Made by a program: the position numbers and the translations under genes. The notes beneath the pieces are model-generated. The model did no database searches and was not told the DNA's origin. It worked only from the letters and a program-made list of their open reading frames with translations. A stretch of DNA of 64,000 nt from Merdimonas sp963929015 (GTDB taxonomy: Bacteria > Bacillota > Clostridia > Lachnospirales > Lachnospiraceae), in assembly GCF_963929015.1 (NCBI RefSeq), contig NZ_CAWVHE010000003.1, positions 248,001-312,000 of the forward strand. The letters run 5' to 3'. Positions 62,812-64,000 of this stretch are shown piece by piece; within the stretch, counting starts at the first letter, position 1, and each line of letters starts with the position of its first letter.

Positions 62812-64000
62812 GTGTACATTGGAGATTTACATATTCATTCTCATTATTCCATGGCGACCAGCAGGGACTGTACGCCGGAATCCCTGGAACTGTGGGCGAG
62901 AAGGAAAGGGATCCATATCGTGGGGACCGGGGATTTTACCCATCCTGCGTGGAGAGAGGAACTGGAAGAGAAACTGGAGCCGGCAGGAGACGGGCTGTAC
63001 CGGTTAAAAGAAACGTACCGGATCCGGGATGATTCAGTAAGAAACGGGGTTGAGCCCAGGTTTGTGGTAACCGGGGAGATCAGTTGCATTTATAAAAAGA
63101 AAGATAAGACCAGAAAGGTACACAGCCTGATCCTTCTGCCTTCCCTGGAAGCGGCGCAGAGGATATCGGTAAAACTGGAGCGGATCGGAAATATCCATTC
63201 TGACGGGAGGCCGATCCTGGGGCTGGACTGTCATGATCTTCTGGAACTTGTGCTGGAGAACTGCCCGGAATCGGTCTATGTGCCTGCTCATATCTGGACG
63301 CCCCACTTTTCTGTGTTTGGAGAGTTTTCCAGGTTCGATAGTATGGAGGAATGCTTTGGGGATCTGACGCCCTATATCCATGCCGTGGAGACCGGATTAT
63401 CTTCTGATCCGCCTATGAACTGGCGGGTCTCCATGCTGGATCCGTACCAGATGATCTCCAATTCTGACGCCCATTCTCCGGCAAAGCTTGGAAGGGAAGC
63501 CAATCTTTTTGACATCGCTCTTTCCTATGAGGGGCTTGCCCGGGCGATCCAGTCAGGGGACGGGCTTTTGGGAACCATCGAGTTTTTCCCGGAAGAGGGA
63601 AAGTATCACATGGACGGACACCGGAAATGTAATCTTTGCCTGACGCCGGCACAGACCAGGGAGTGTCAGGGAATCTGCCCGGTCTGCGGGCGAAAGATCA
63701 CCGTGGGTGTTGCCCACCGGGTGGAAGAACTTTCCGACCGGCCGGAGGGATACGTAAGAGCAGACGCGAAGGCTTTTGAAAGCCTGGTTCCTCTTCCGGA
63801 AGTGATCGGAGCGTCTGCGGGACGTTCTCCGGTAAGTGTGAGAGTGCAGAGGGAATATTTGCGGATGCTGAAAGAACTGGGACCGGAATTTTCGATTCTA
63901 AGAGAAATTCCTCTGGAAGAGATTGAACATGTGTCCGGCAGCCGCGTGGCAGAAGGCATCCGGCGGCTGCGGAGCGGACAGGTGGAACGGATCCCGGGAT
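62812..64000 (+). CDS. Endonuclease Q-like PHP-domain protein (partial)
   Basis: Open to the window end with at least 396 residues. The start is GTG 62812, one base after the HAD stop. A PHP phosphoesterase domain begins at once: IGDLHIHSHYSMATS, GTGDFTHPAW, then VVTGEISCIYKKK, and later MISNSDAHSPAKLG, which together supply the metal-binding histidines and aspartates. A zinc-finger-like part follows with CNLCLTPAQTREC and CPVCGRKITVGV. This order matches the TIGR00375/endonuclease Q family, which nicks DNA beside deaminated bases; some bacterial members are linked to a UvrD-like helicase, which could lie beyond the window. Confidence 0.83.
   Translation, partial: MYIGDLHIHSHYSMATSRDCTPESLELWARRKGIHIVGTGDFTHPAWREELEEKLEPAGDGLYRLKETYRIRDDSVRNGVEPRFVVTGEISCIYKKKDKTRKVHSLILLPSLEAAQRISVKLERIGNIHSDGRPILGLDCHDLLELVLENCPESVYVPAHIWTPHFSVFGEFSRFDSMEECFGDLTPYIHAVETGLSSDPPMNWRVSMLDPYQMISNSDAHSPAKLGREANLFDIALSYEGLARAIQSGDGLLGTIEFFPEEGKYHMDGHRKCNLCLTPAQTRECQGICPVCGRKITVGVAHRVEELSDRPEGYVRADAKAFESLVPLPEVIGASAGRSPVSVRVQREYLRMLKELGPEFSILREIPLEEIEHVSGSRVAEGIRRLRSGQVERIPG

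Overview
The window reads as chromosome from a member of the Lachnospiraceae (Clostridia, anaerobic gut Firmicutes). The basis is the 16S rRNA sequence type, Firmicutes-style promoters and ribosome binding sites, the clpC-radA neighbourhood, YesM/AraC-type signalling, an anaerobic (radical SAM) sulfatase maturase, and Rpn/PD-(D/E)XK nuclease genes. I do not assign a genus from the sequence alone.

Layout. 1-9054: end of clpC, a small conserved gene, radA, and a complete oligopeptide ABC transporter operon (oppA-oppBCDF) with its own promoter and an internal terminator behind oppA. 9127-14636: an rRNA operon in the unusual order 16S-5S-23S, with tandem promoters and no tRNA. 14661-19786: rhamnulokinase, a class I aminotransferase, coaBC and an ECF transporter S component (perhaps for pantothenate). 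19793-31476: a sulfatase module made of a YesM/AraC two-component system, a substrate-binding lipoprotein, two permeases (the first carrying two frameshifts), two ATPases, a cytoplasmic Cys-type sulfatase, its radical SAM maturase and, behind a terminator, an SLC13-like anion transporter. 31497-36729: DUF885 peptidase-like protein, an M56/BlaI pair with two palindromic operators, tRNA-Trp, and a glycosyltransferase-GNAT fusion.

36711-45254 is accessory DNA. It holds an Lsa-type ABC-F gene with a leader-peptide attenuator, an XRE regulator, two copies of an Rpn-nuclease unit (one frameshifted) around a patch of decayed genes, and small enzymes (DUF3795, SRPBCC, a RibD/DHFR-like reductase). 45252-55849 is an integrative mobilizable element of about 10.6 kb: TnpV and a small partner, a 1661-residue sortase-anchored surface protein behind a leader ORF and hairpin, a MobA/MobL relaxase, a palindrome-rich candidate oriT, an excisionase, an XRE regulator and a tyrosine integrase. 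A 14-bp direct repeat flanks it. Four copies of one 10-bp motif sit before mob, xis and xre and look like a shared operator set.

55983-60780 continues the accessory region: XRE, CPBP protease, GNAT, GyrI-like and CAT-like proteins, small membrane proteins and a flavodoxin. The chromosome resumes with a gene fragment, a Gfo/Idh/MocA oxidoreductase, a HAD phosphatase and a PHP/endonuclease Q-like gene that runs off the end.

The most coherent systems are the regulated import-desulfation module (19793-31476), the attenuator-controlled ABC-F gene, and the mobile element with its operator set and large adhesin cargo.
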